Shown here: one piece after another, positions 6,983-13,006 of the stretch
Layout: the number at the start of each line of letters is the position of its first letter
Numbering within the stretch: the first letter of the stretch is position 1
Assembly: GCA_021793945.1 (NCBI GenBank)
Contig: JAJYRT010000043.1
Span: 1 to 13,067, forward strand
Length of the DNA stretch: 13,067 nt
DNA from: Thermoplasmata archaeon
GTDB lineage: Archaea > Thermoplasmatota > Thermoplasmata > Thermoplasmatales > Thermoplasmataceae
Direction of reading: 5' to 3'
Notes under the pieces: model-generated
What the model saw: the letters and a program-made list of their open reading frames with translations, nothing else
What the model was told of the DNA's origin: nothing
The model's database searches: none
Program-made: the position numbers and the translations under genes

Positions 6983-7768
6983 TCATTTCTCCCGCCTGAA
7001 TCTCAGGTAGGCGTATGGTGCAACAATCGCGCCTATTATGGCAACCATGGAGATTCCAAGATATAGATAGCTGTTCTGTGGGACATCGTTATAATAGGGC
7101 CATTCGCCGTAGGCCCTCATTATGTTCAGCTTTATCAGGCCAAACCATGGAATCTCTCCATATGCAACTGCTATGACATGGGATGAGGGGACAGGAGTAT
7201 TTGTGATTCCGGTGTTCTGGTCTGCCGCCACGTAGGCGTTTAATGTTTTGTTATAATTGTAAGAAAGTGCAAGGTTGTGGTCTCCCACGGTTATAAATCC
7301 GCTTTCTCCGACCATGCCTTTCAGCATTATGAGAAGATTCCGGTGTGAGTAGCCAACGTCTTTCATTAGCACATAATTGCTGGTTATATTGATCCAGGAT
7401 TGATTATCATAACCAGAAACTACCGGCATGCTGCCTTTCCATGTGAGGTAGAACATTGGGCGGTGGATGACAACGTTTCCGCTTGATGATCGGTAAAGGA
7501 TTACACTGCCAAACTCTCCATAGGTTGAGTATCCTGTTTTGCTGCCGTTCAGGTATGTTGTAACCTGCGTCTGTGTGTCCGTCACCTTCTTTACAAACAC
7601 AATGTCCCCTGTGTTGATGGCACCAGCGGTCCATGAATCTGAGTGTTGCATGCTGCTGGATTCCACAACGCTGACAGGAGGCCACATTCCTGAATATACA
7701 GTAACTCCTGCAAATGACACTAATATCAATACCAGTATTATTATCCAGATCCTGTCAACGGTCTTCAA
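6983..7768 (-). CDS. Archaeal-type signal peptidase I
   Basis: A 261-residue membrane serine protease that removes signal peptides from exported proteins. It has an N-terminal membrane anchor (about 8-27), then the catalytic nucleophile in VVESSSM (Ser39 just before Met40), the VVIHRP box with His102, which replaces the lysine of bacterial enzymes in the archaeal/ER class, and VGDHN with Asp163. A second hydrophobic segment (about 235-255) followed by RFRREK gives a C-terminal anchor, so the catalytic domain lies outside the cell. The central part is longer than in minimal archaeal enzymes. The first usable start is TTG at 7768; an in-frame stop precedes it and no ATG lies between. A TATA box 25 bases upstream fits a leaderless TTG start. 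It diverges from the Sec61-beta gene, another export component. Confidence 0.85.
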   Translation of the reverse strand: MKTVDRIWIIILVLILVSFAGVTVYSGMWPPVSVVESSSMQHSDSWTAGAINTGDIVFVKKVTDTQTQVTTYLNGSKTGYSTYGEFGSVILYRSSSGNVVIHRPMFYLTWKGSMPVVSGYDNQSWINITSNYVLMKDVGYSHRNLLIMLKGMVGESGFITVGDHNLALSYNYNKTLNAYVAADQNTGITNTPVPSSHVIAVAYGEIPWFGLIKLNIMRAYGEWPYYNDVPQNSYLYLGISMVAIIGAIVAPYAYLRFRREK

Positions 7769-7787
7769 TTCAACTGCAACCTGATTT

Positions 7788-7798
7788 TTTAATATTAT
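7788..7798 (-). promoter_or_regulatory. TATA box for the signal peptidase gene
   Basis: On the minus strand this reads ATAATATTAAA, centred about 25 bases before the TTG at 7768. The transcript would start on or next to the TTG, so a leaderless mRNA with a non-ATG start is implied. Confidence 0.5.
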
Positions 7799-7895
7799 TT
7801 ATGTTCATGTCCTGCTGGCATCTGGAACTGCGCAATAGTAAGCGAGTGAATTCAAACCGGACGCTTCCAATTGCGTGTTGTACTGCCGACACAAA

Positions 7896-7905
7896 AGCTT
7901 AAATC
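7896..7905 (+). promoter_or_regulatory. TATA box for the Sec61-beta gene
   Basis: AGCTTAAATC is centred about 26 bases before the ATG at 7927, preceded by an A-rich patch that could serve as BRE. The spacing fits a leaderless transcript; no GGTGA-type site precedes the ATG. Confidence 0.5.
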
Positions 7906-7926
7906 AGTAAAATCAATTGGAAACCA

Positions 7927-8091
7927 ATGGCCGAGAAGAAGGGTGAGGGTTTTCAGTCTGGAGCAGGACTTATAAGATATTTCGATGAAGAAGAAATCAC
8001 AGGACCGGCCCTGGATCCGAAGTTGGTGATCTATATCGGCATAGCCATTGCTGTTGTTGTTGAACTGTCAAAACTTTTCTGGCCTATTTAG
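7927..8091 (+). CDS. Preprotein translocase subunit Sec61-beta (SecG-like)
   Basis: A 54-residue single-span membrane protein, the small beta subunit of the archaeal SecYE-beta translocon. The soluble N-terminus (MAEKKGEGFQSGAGLIRYFDEEE) has the family's G-x-SGAGLIRYF(D/E)EEE pattern, followed by the ITGPALDPKLV linker and one membrane helix (about 33-52) ending FWPI. This is a textbook archaeal Sec61-beta arrangement, with the N-terminus in the cytoplasm. The gene is short and easily missed by gene finders. It diverges from signal peptidase I, so the two export functions share an intergenic region with back-to-back promoters. A short hairpin follows the stop. Confidence 0.92.
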   Translation: MAEKKGEGFQSGAGLIRYFDEEEITGPALDPKLVIYIGIAIAVVVELSKLFWPI

Positions 8092-8092
8092 T

Positions 8093-8108
8093 TCTCAGGC
8101 TGCTGAGA
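8093..8108 (+). terminator. Short hairpin after the Sec61-beta stop
   Basis: TCTCAG and CTGAGA form a perfect six-base-pair stem around a four-base loop, two bases after the stop codon. No T-run follows directly; a T-rich patch lies about 75 bases on at 8180-8187. It could be a processing or termination element, or chance. Confidence 0.3.
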
Positions 8109-8213
8109 CGTGTGCACCAAATGTTTCTTGATCTTCATTCAGGATATGGTTGTGACTTGAATTTTGTAATGAGTTGGAGTTTTCTTTAAGTCGGATAATT
8201 TCTTCAGGAAAAG

Positions 8214-8224
8214 TAATAAATTTA
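8214..8224 (+). promoter_or_regulatory. TATA box for tRNA-Glu
   Basis: TAATAAATTTA is centred 26 bases before the first base of the tRNA, the expected distance for an archaeal promoter that starts transcription at or very near the mature 5' end. Confidence 0.6.
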
Positions 8225-8244
8225 ACCTAGGAATCTGCAACGAA

Positions 8245-8319
8245 GCTCCGGTAGTGTAGCCAGGTCAAGCATTAGGGACTCTCAATCCCTCGACTCGGGT
8301 CCAAATCCCGACCGGAGCA
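8245..8319 (+). tRNA. tRNA-Glu, anticodon CTC
   Basis: The full cloverleaf can be drawn by hand. The acceptor stem GCTCCGG pairs with CCGGAGC with discriminator A at 8319. The D stem is GTGT/GCAT, the anticodon stem AGGGA/TCCCT with loop CTCTCAA giving anticodon CTC at 8281-8283, and the T stem TCGGG/CCCGA with loop TCCAAAT. CCA is not encoded and there is no intron. The gene sits at the edge of an accessory region: the remains of a tyrosine recombinase abut it on the opposite strand, so its 3' half is the likely historical attachment site. Confidence 0.97.
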
Positions 8320-8630
8320 TACCATGTAGTCCAGGTTGCGCCCGACGATTTCTTTTTGCCCCTTTCCCTGGGAATCATTAAACCCAGTTTTTTCATGTTC
8401 CTGCTTACCTCCGAAAATGTGTCTTCAGCATCTGGCTGAATGTAGATCATGGTCGTACCGACGCTTGTAATGCCAAGGAGCTGCTGTATCAACTCAGGCT
8501 TGAGGTCGTTCTCCCACAGATGCCTCCTCCTAACCCCGATCTCTACCCATGTCCTTTCCGATGAAATGAGAAAAGGAGCCTATTTACAGGACCGTACTAT
8601 CTCCAGAAGCCAGTGCAATGTGAACTCGTA
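8320..8630 (-). pseudogene. Degenerate tyrosine recombinase (integrase) remnant
   Basis: Reading toward the tRNA on the minus strand, a C-terminal catalytic-domain remnant is recognisable. LHWLLEIVRSCK is followed by an in-frame TAG (8580-8582), then APFLISSERTWVEIGVRR, then HLWENDLKPELIQQLLG, then ITSVGTTMIYIQPDAEDTF. In intact enzymes the middle block is followed by roughly 20 residues with the catalytic HxLR box, which is missing here. The usual L-L-G-H-S/T-S box has Ile in place of the catalytic His. The tyrosine in MIYIQ, matching the nucleophile position, remains. Stop, deletion and His loss together mean it is dead. The frame stays open through the 3' half of the tRNA to 8265. The N-terminal half of the gene is not found upstream. 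This is the scar of an element integrated at tRNA-Glu. Confidence 0.75.
8349..8358 (+). terminator. T-rich tract downstream of tRNA-Glu
   Basis: TTTCTTTTTG lies 30 bases after the tRNA end. Archaeal polymerase often stops at such T-tracts, so it could end the tRNA transcript. It also lies within the integrase remnant on the other strand, where it reads as a lysine-rich stretch. Confidence 0.3.
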
Positions 8631-8647
8631 GCATGCATCGTAACAAG

Positions 8648-8657
8648 GTTTATAAAT
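8648..8657 (+). promoter_or_regulatory. TATA box upstream of the 46-residue protein gene
   Basis: GTTTATAAAT would direct a transcript starting near 8679, with a leader of about 65 bases before the ATG at 8746 that contains GGGTGAG as ribosome binding site. Confidence 0.4.
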
Positions 8658-8745
8658 CGTTTTCGAGTAAATCATCTGTTCCCATGTTGCCTGATGCTGA
8701 TAAATTAGCGATTGAGGGATAATGCAATATTTACTGGGTGAGAAG

Positions 8746-8886
8746 ATGGACAGGAAGGAGATTGAGTTTGAGAGGGCAACCAAGAACACATACAGATTCC
8801 AGGAGAAGAGTACTGGATCGCGTGGGTCATCGGTACTCGGTGCAACGGAACCAGAGAAGGTGAAGGTAACGGTGGAGTGGGAGTAG
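8746..8886 (+). CDS. Small conserved-type protein of 46 residues
   Basis: The protein runs MDRKEIEFERATKNTYRF, then a short variable Gly/Ser-rich middle, then ATEPEKVKVTVEWE. The pattern of an E-F-E-x-x-T-K-N-T-Y/F opening with a P-x-K-(I/V)-K-V-T-(I/V)-E-W ending is one I associate with a small uncharacterised family found in many prokaryotes; it would form a compact beta-rich fold. GGGTGAG at 8735-8741 is four bases before the ATG; an in-frame ATG at 8722 is a weaker alternative. It stands alone after a TATA box at 8648. A 115-codon frame on the opposite strand is its shadow. The regular sequence, proper ribosome binding site and family-like ends make it a real gene; its function is unknown. 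Confidence 0.7.
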   Translation: MDRKEIEFERATKNTYRFQEKSTGSRGSSVLGATEPEKVKVTVEWE

Positions 8887-8954
8887 ATAATAACAGGATT
8901 GCCTTTGCGGTGCGTTTGCGCTAACATCGTAAGAGACGGGAAGGTGAAGGGGAA

Positions 8955-9074
8955 ATGAGTGATAAAATGAGCGAGATGATGAATATCATGAATTTCATTG
9001 GATCGGGTCAGCTCCGCGATGGAAAAGTTTATTGCGGTTTGTCAAAAGAAAGGAGGGAATTGACTGTTTCATAA
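8955..9074 (+). CDS. Possible 39-residue peptide, doubtful
   Basis: A short frame starting MSDKMSEMMNIMNFIG and ending SKERRELTVS, with a purine-rich AAGGTGAAGGGG stretch just upstream that could bind ribosomes. It has a methionine-rich amphipathic start and no recognisable family. It lies between the 46-residue gene and the start of the GHKL operon and could be a leader peptide, a degraded gene end, or noise. Reported because the ribosome binding site is decent. Confidence 0.25.
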   Translation: MSDKMSEMMNIMNFIGSGQLRDGKVYCGLSKERRELTVS

Positions 9075-9144
9075 AGGAAATGATGAAGGGAAAGTTGCGA
9101 TCGAACCGATGGAAAGGGGGTAATTCAGAGGTGATATCCTGACC

Positions 9145-9936
9145 ATGCAGTCACAAAGTCAACCATTACATGGCTTAAAATGCCACATTTCAGATTCAGA
9201 TGGAATTCCAGTTGAAAAATTTTGTAGCAATTCAGATTCCTTTTTGGGTGAGTTGCTTATGTTTTGCGAGCGAAAACATGTACTGTCGTTTTTGAAGAAT
9301 CCTGGGACGGCCCCCCCTCAGCCCTCTGATGTCTCACAGTATTATAACACCCTCGCTGATAATTATCAGAACTTTTTCAAGAATTCAGATGACGTGACGT
9401 TCGAACAGTTCACGAACATAATTAGTCTGCGTCAGCTAGAGTACTGGAGTGGCACCAGTTTCGCAATACGCTTGTTCGGTGAAACCCTAATTTATGCAAA
9501 CTATGGAACTTATGCCTGGTATGGAGACATCACATTAAAGAGCAAGACGAATAAAGATCTGATAGATAAGATTTATGACAAAATTGGCAAACTCGGATTT
9601 GGAACATTCATGAATATTGTAATAAGTTCAAGATGGAAACGCGACCTAATCAATAACAACCCGCAATTTTGCGCGAATAGATATCATTTGAAAGATGACC
9701 GCCTTTCGTATGCTATCGATGCAGCCAGAAACTTGCAGGCGCTTACTAGAAGTGTGCAATGGATAAAACCAGATACCCTTAAAAAGATTCAAAACGTATT
9801 TGAAATATTATCCCCAATCGTTCATTCCAGAGGAATTGTTGATCCTAGCATTATTGACAGCAGCCTTAAAGACGTACTGGATGCATATGAGGAATTCTAT
9901 TCCAAAAAAAATTCATGGAGGATAATATATGAGTAG
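9145..9936 (+). CDS. Unrecognised 263-residue protein, partner of the GHKL ATPase
   Basis: I do not recognise a family. The protein appears soluble, mixed alpha/beta, with many aromatic residues in the middle (LRQLEYWSGTSFAIRLFGET and YANYGTYAWYGDITLK, about 95-132), then a helical half (SRWKRDLI, LKDDRLSYAIDAARNLQAL, LKDVLDAYEEFYSKK). Cysteines at 13, 27, 41 and 176 are not arranged as an obvious metal site. No nuclease, helicase or membrane signature is visible. GGTGAT at 9130-9135 precedes the ATG by nine bases. Its last eight bases overlap the start of the ATPase gene (ATGAGTAG), so the two are translationally coupled and the products probably work together, with this one as sensor, effector or client adaptor. 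That role is inference. Codon use is AT-rich compared with the left part of the window. Confidence 0.85.
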   Translation: MQSQSQPLHGLKCHISDSDGIPVEKFCSNSDSFLGELLMFCERKHVLSFLKNPGTAPPQPSDVSQYYNTLADNYQNFFKNSDDVTFEQFTNIISLRQLEYWSGTSFAIRLFGETLIYANYGTYAWYGDITLKSKTNKDLIDKIYDKIGKLGFGTFMNIVISSRWKRDLINNNPQFCANRYHLKDDRLSYAIDAARNLQALTRSVQWIKPDTLKKIQNVFEILSPIVHSRGIVDPSIIDSSLKDVLDAYEEFYSKKNSWRIIYE

Positions 9937-11836
9937 TGAGGAAAAACTCGAGAAAAAACTTACTATGCAAGTTAGTGTACAGATAATCAAACTCATTTCT
10001 TCAGGACTGTACAGATCACCCGCAAGCGCAATAAAGGAGTTGATAAGTAATTCATTCGATGCTGACGCCCACAACGTGAATATTGAGTTTCACTTTTCGT
10101 ATGATAAGTCTGGAAATCTGTTTCTTGATTATATTAGGATCGTAGACGATGGTTCTGGGATGGATCTCAAGACTCTAGAATATATCTTTACACATATCGG
10201 TGGGAGTTCAAAGAGTACAAAAGAAGAGAAAACTCCTGGAGGCAGAGACATTATAGGTCGCCTTGGAATTGGCATGCTTTCAGTTGCCGCGACTTGTAGA
10301 AGCTTCATTGTGAGAACTAAAAAGAAAAATGAAGAACGTGAATATTCCGCATCCATATCTTTGTCATTCTTCGATGATCTATTGCAATTAACTAGAACAA
10401 TGGACAAATTCTCAATAGGAAATGTCGCTCTCACTTCCAGAAGTGTCACAGGATTTGAGCAATATACTATTATTGAAATCCATGATTTTAGGCCGCCATT
10501 CTTGTCAAACATACTGGAAAGGGTTGATGATTCTTATTTCTTCCAGACTATTTTAACTCTGAACTCAAAGAGACCAGTTGAGGAACAGTATCAGGAATAT
10601 TTCGAAGGCTATTTGGAAAAGCTTTCATTTGAAGAAAAACTGCTTGTCACTCCCGTTCTGGATCAGATCATTGCCACTGTTGGCTTGATGTCTCCAGTAG
10701 AGTATCTTGTAAATGGTCCTGTTAGGTCGAAAATAACTATAGGAGATGGCAGCGTTCGTGATATCCCAGGGACTGGTGAAGATAACTATTTGTATATTAA
10801 AGAGAAGTTGAGGAAACTTGATTTCACTGTTACCGCCCAACTGGATGTGGATTATCAAGGAGAAGGTTCAAGAAACACTAGAAACAAGTTCAAGATTTTC
10901 AAACCGTTGCTTTACCCTTCCAAGAGAGACATCGAGGAAAAAGGAATAGATAAATTAGACCCATACGTTTATGTTCTCGAGCCAAAAGATACAGTCATTG
11001 AAAATGAACCAGGTGAAGTAGTAGACACACAGATTAGGGGATACGTGTACCACCAGAACGCCAGAATATTGCCACACGAATACAGAGGAATGCTTTTCCG
11101 AGTTTATAATGTCGCGATAGGTGACTATTTTAAGGATGAACTCAGATTGTATAGCGAGGACCCGGTTGTCCTACATCAAACGATGGTTGAAGTTTATCTA
11201 GATAAAGGGTTTCAAACAATTGTAAACCTAGATAGAGAAAGCCTATTTGAAGGTGCCAGGACGTATCAATATCTCAGGGCATTTCTTGAAAACCTATTCA
11301 TGGGAAAAGTCCCGGAAAGACCTCCGATTAAGGTTCCCGAGACCCCACAGAAAACTCAGAGTGAGAAAAGTGAAAGTAATGCGAAAGAGGAGACAGAAGA
11401 ACGGAAAACAGTCATAGTTTCGACGAATGAGGCTTCTGCAAATCGAGACATCATTTTCTTTGACTCATTAACAGCATTGCTGCCTGAAAGGAAAGGCATA
11501 ATCCGCGACATAAAAGTCAGAAGTGCTTCTAAGAGAAAACAGAGAATGAAGAAGAAAGATCCAACTGAAAGCATAAGGGAAGTTGCCTGTGAAAAGTTGG
11601 GAACAGAAGATGTCGGTATTGAGTATACTGCAACTCTAGACGATTATGGTTTGATTTCATTCAAGGAAAACAACGAGGAAGCCACTATTAGCTTACCGAG
11701 ATTCGAAGGATCGCGTTCTAAAACATGGGAAAGCATATTCACTGCGGCAGCGGTTTGGGGACCAAAAGAAGCTGAAAACAGAATAGAGTTTATGAGAGTA
11801 CTGTATTCGATTTACATTACATCGGAGGGAAAATGA
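9929..11836 (+). CDS. GHKL (Hsp90/MutL/MORC-like) ATPase
   Basis: A 635-residue protein with an N-terminal GHKL ATP-binding domain. The N-box is ELISNSFDADA (Glu37, Asn41, Asp45), the G1 box IVDDGSGM (71-78), and the G2 region GRLGIGMLSVAATC (110-123). In Hsp90/MutL/MORC-type proteins this fold dimerises on ATP binding. The middle (about 240-450) has alternating strands and the block RGMLFRVYNVAIGDY (386-400) with NLDRESLFEGA (433-443), which I associate with bacterial and archaeal Hsp90-like ATPases of unknown function. A charged low-complexity linker (about 460-500) and a KRKQRMKKK basic patch (535-543) precede a C-terminal domain of about 90 residues. It is not HtpG, MutL or TopoVI-B by layout: no topoisomerase helix-turn segment or MutL endonuclease motif is seen. 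It is coupled to the upstream unknown gene and ends two bases from the convergent DndC-like gene. Confidence 0.9.
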   Translation: MSSEEKLEKKLTMQVSVQIIKLISSGLYRSPASAIKELISNSFDADAHNVNIEFHFSYDKSGNLFLDYIRIVDDGSGMDLKTLEYIFTHIGGSSKSTKEEKTPGGRDIIGRLGIGMLSVAATCRSFIVRTKKKNEEREYSASISLSFFDDLLQLTRTMDKFSIGNVALTSRSVTGFEQYTIIEIHDFRPPFLSNILERVDDSYFFQTILTLNSKRPVEEQYQEYFEGYLEKLSFEEKLLVTPVLDQIIATVGLMSPVEYLVNGPVRSKITIGDGSVRDIPGTGEDNYLYIKEKLRKLDFTVTAQLDVDYQGEGSRNTRNKFKIFKPLLYPSKRDIEEKGIDKLDPYVYVLEPKDTVIENEPGEVVDTQIRGYVYHQNARILPHEYRGMLFRVYNVAIGDYFKDELRLYSEDPVVLHQTMVEVYLDKGFQTIVNLDRESLFEGARTYQYLRAFLENLFMGKVPERPPIKVPETPQKTQSEKSESNAKEETEERKTVIVSTNEASANRDIIFFDSLTALLPERKGIIRDIKVRSASKRKQRMKKKDPTESIREVACEKLGTEDVGIEYTATLDDYGLISFKENNEEATISLPRFEGSRSKTWESIFTAAAVWGPKEAENRIEFMRVLYSIYITSEGK

Positions 11837-11838
11837 GA

Positions 11839-12858
11839 TTATGTACCGTACTCTTCATATTTGCTAGAAGTTAGTAGGTTAATACACTCTCTAACCTCCT
11901 CCGGTGATATGAGAGAGATCCCTATTTCATTCTGTAGACGCTGAACACGAGCCAGTATCTTCTTCCTGTAATCTTTCTTGAGTCGACCCTTCCTTCCATC
12001 TTTGCGAAAATATCTGTTTTCAGGTTTTTTGCTCTCTTCTACGATCCACTCCCTAAATGCAAGGAGTTTTTTGACTTTTTCATCCCCAGACTTTGCCAGA
12101 GCCATCATTGTCTTGTCCTTCATTACCACCGTGCACATCCAGCATCCAAATCTCATAGCAGTGTTTCCGTAAAGATCCACAACGTATTGCACTTCCGGAA
12201 CCACCTTTCTCGCTGGCATCATGAGGAAGTACCATACTTCCTCTGCACTCCAGTGTATGATGGGGGCCGCCACGTCTATGCCATTCTGTGACATCCAGAT
12301 ATCACTTCCACATTCATTGGCACCGCCCGCAAGGCATGAATTTTTCAGCCTGATGTCCCGCTGCTGGCTTTCACCGAGTCTCATGCCTGTTATAAACAGT
12401 CCACTGTCGTTATGCAACTTACGGGAAGGCTTGATCTTGATCTTTGGTGTGCACCACCGGAATCTTGGGCCCGGAGGCGGGTATCCCCTGCCTATCATCC
12501 TAACCCAGTATGTATCCTCAATGTCAGGTTTCACTATCTTAACGGATGCTGGATGATGTTTCTCAATGCCGTCCAGGAAGGAATAAGCCACCGATGACAT
12601 TTGCGGGATTTCCATCATAGTATCGGAATAGGTAATGTTAAGATCAATATCCGGATGCAATTGCTTCATGTAGAGAGATAGAACAACCAGGGCGGTCGAA
12701 TCTTTGCCACCGGAATATGTGATAATCCATCTCCTGTTCTTCTCGTAAAGCTTCTCCAGGATATCTATGCTCTCCGTAAACTTCCCATAAAATACCGAAG
12801 TAATCAGGGATGGAAGTTCCAGTAGATTCTTCACAGAGGATAATTCCTGAACTTCCAT
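11839..12858 (-). CDS. DndC-like PAPS-reductase/ATP-pyrophosphatase family protein
   Basis: A 339-residue protein of the adenine-nucleotide alpha-hydrolase fold, strongly resembling DndC, which activates DNA or a sulfur carrier with ATP during phosphorothioate modification of DNA. Seen: PP-loop SGGKDST (49-55), TYSDTMMEIP (76-85), YWVRMIGRGYPPPGPRFRWCT (starting 117), TGMRLGESQQR (157-167), PIIHWSAEEVWYFL (199-212), and MRFGCWMCTVVMKDKTM (starting 235). Cys136, Cys175 or Cys183, Cys239 and Cys242 could bind an iron-sulfur cluster as reported for DndC. It is shorter than typical DndC (near 500 residues); both signature blocks are intact, so the spacer regions and C-terminus are reduced. No DndA, DndD, DndE or Ssp genes are in the window. 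A TATA box about 22 bases upstream suggests a leaderless mRNA. A phosphorothioation role is plausible but unproven; another sulfur- or adenylate-transfer role is possible. Confidence 0.88.
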   Translation of the reverse strand: MEVQELSSVKNLLELPSLITSVFYGKFTESIDILEKLYEKNRRWIITYSGGKDSTALVVLSLYMKQLHPDIDLNITYSDTMMEIPQMSSVAYSFLDGIEKHHPASVKIVKPDIEDTYWVRMIGRGYPPPGPRFRWCTPKIKIKPSRKLHNDSGLFITGMRLGESQQRDIRLKNSCLAGGANECGSDIWMSQNGIDVAAPIIHWSAEEVWYFLMMPARKVVPEVQYVVDLYGNTAMRFGCWMCTVVMKDKTMMALAKSGDEKVKKLLAFREWIVEESKKPENRYFRKDGRKGRLKKDYRKKILARVQRLQNEIGISLISPEEVRECINLLTSSKYEEYGT

Positions 12859-12873
12859 AGATAAATACCATCT

Positions 12874-12885
12874 GTTATATTAAAG
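12874..12885 (-). promoter_or_regulatory. TATA box for the DndC-like gene
   Basis: On the minus strand this reads CTTTAATATAAC, centred 22-23 bases before the ATG at 12858. No ribosome binding site precedes the ATG, so a leaderless transcript is likely. Confidence 0.5.
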
Positions 12886-12978
12886 ATCTTATGGTCAGGT
12901 CATCCCTTGTTTCCGTTTTCTCCACAGCCTTCCTGAATATTGCATAATCCAAAAATCCATTATTTCAAGCTCGTAAAT

Positions 12979-12988
12979 GTTAAATATC
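12979..12988 (+). promoter_or_regulatory. TATA box for the gene at the right edge
   Basis: GTTAAATATC is centred about 23 bases before the ATG at 13007, again with the spacing of a leaderless transcript. Confidence 0.5.
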
Positions 12989-13006
12989 GTCTTTTGTTAG
13001 GCAATT

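Larger units (their letters stand above)
8320..12900. mobile_element. Candidate genomic island at tRNA-Glu
   Basis: The left edge is the tRNA with the broken integrase. Inside lie a small protein gene, the unknown-plus-GHKL gene pair and a DndC-like gene; housekeeping-like content resumes at 13007. The pair at 9145-11836 is clearly AT-richer by eye than the gcv region, consistent with transfer. I looked for a second copy of the tRNA 3' end to mark the right boundary and did not find one in the window, so the right edge and even the single-event origin are uncertain. Confidence 0.4.

Noticed and set aside
8580..8927. A 115-codon minus-strand frame
   Set aside because: Most of it is antisense to the 46-residue gene. 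Only its last 16 codons matter, because they continue into the integrase remnant across an in-frame TAG.
9929..11836. Assignment as MutL, HtpG or topoisomerase VI subunit B
   Set aside because: The ATP-binding boxes are shared by all of these, but the middle block RVYNVAIGDY, the charged linker and the C-terminus do not fit those families' layouts as I know them.
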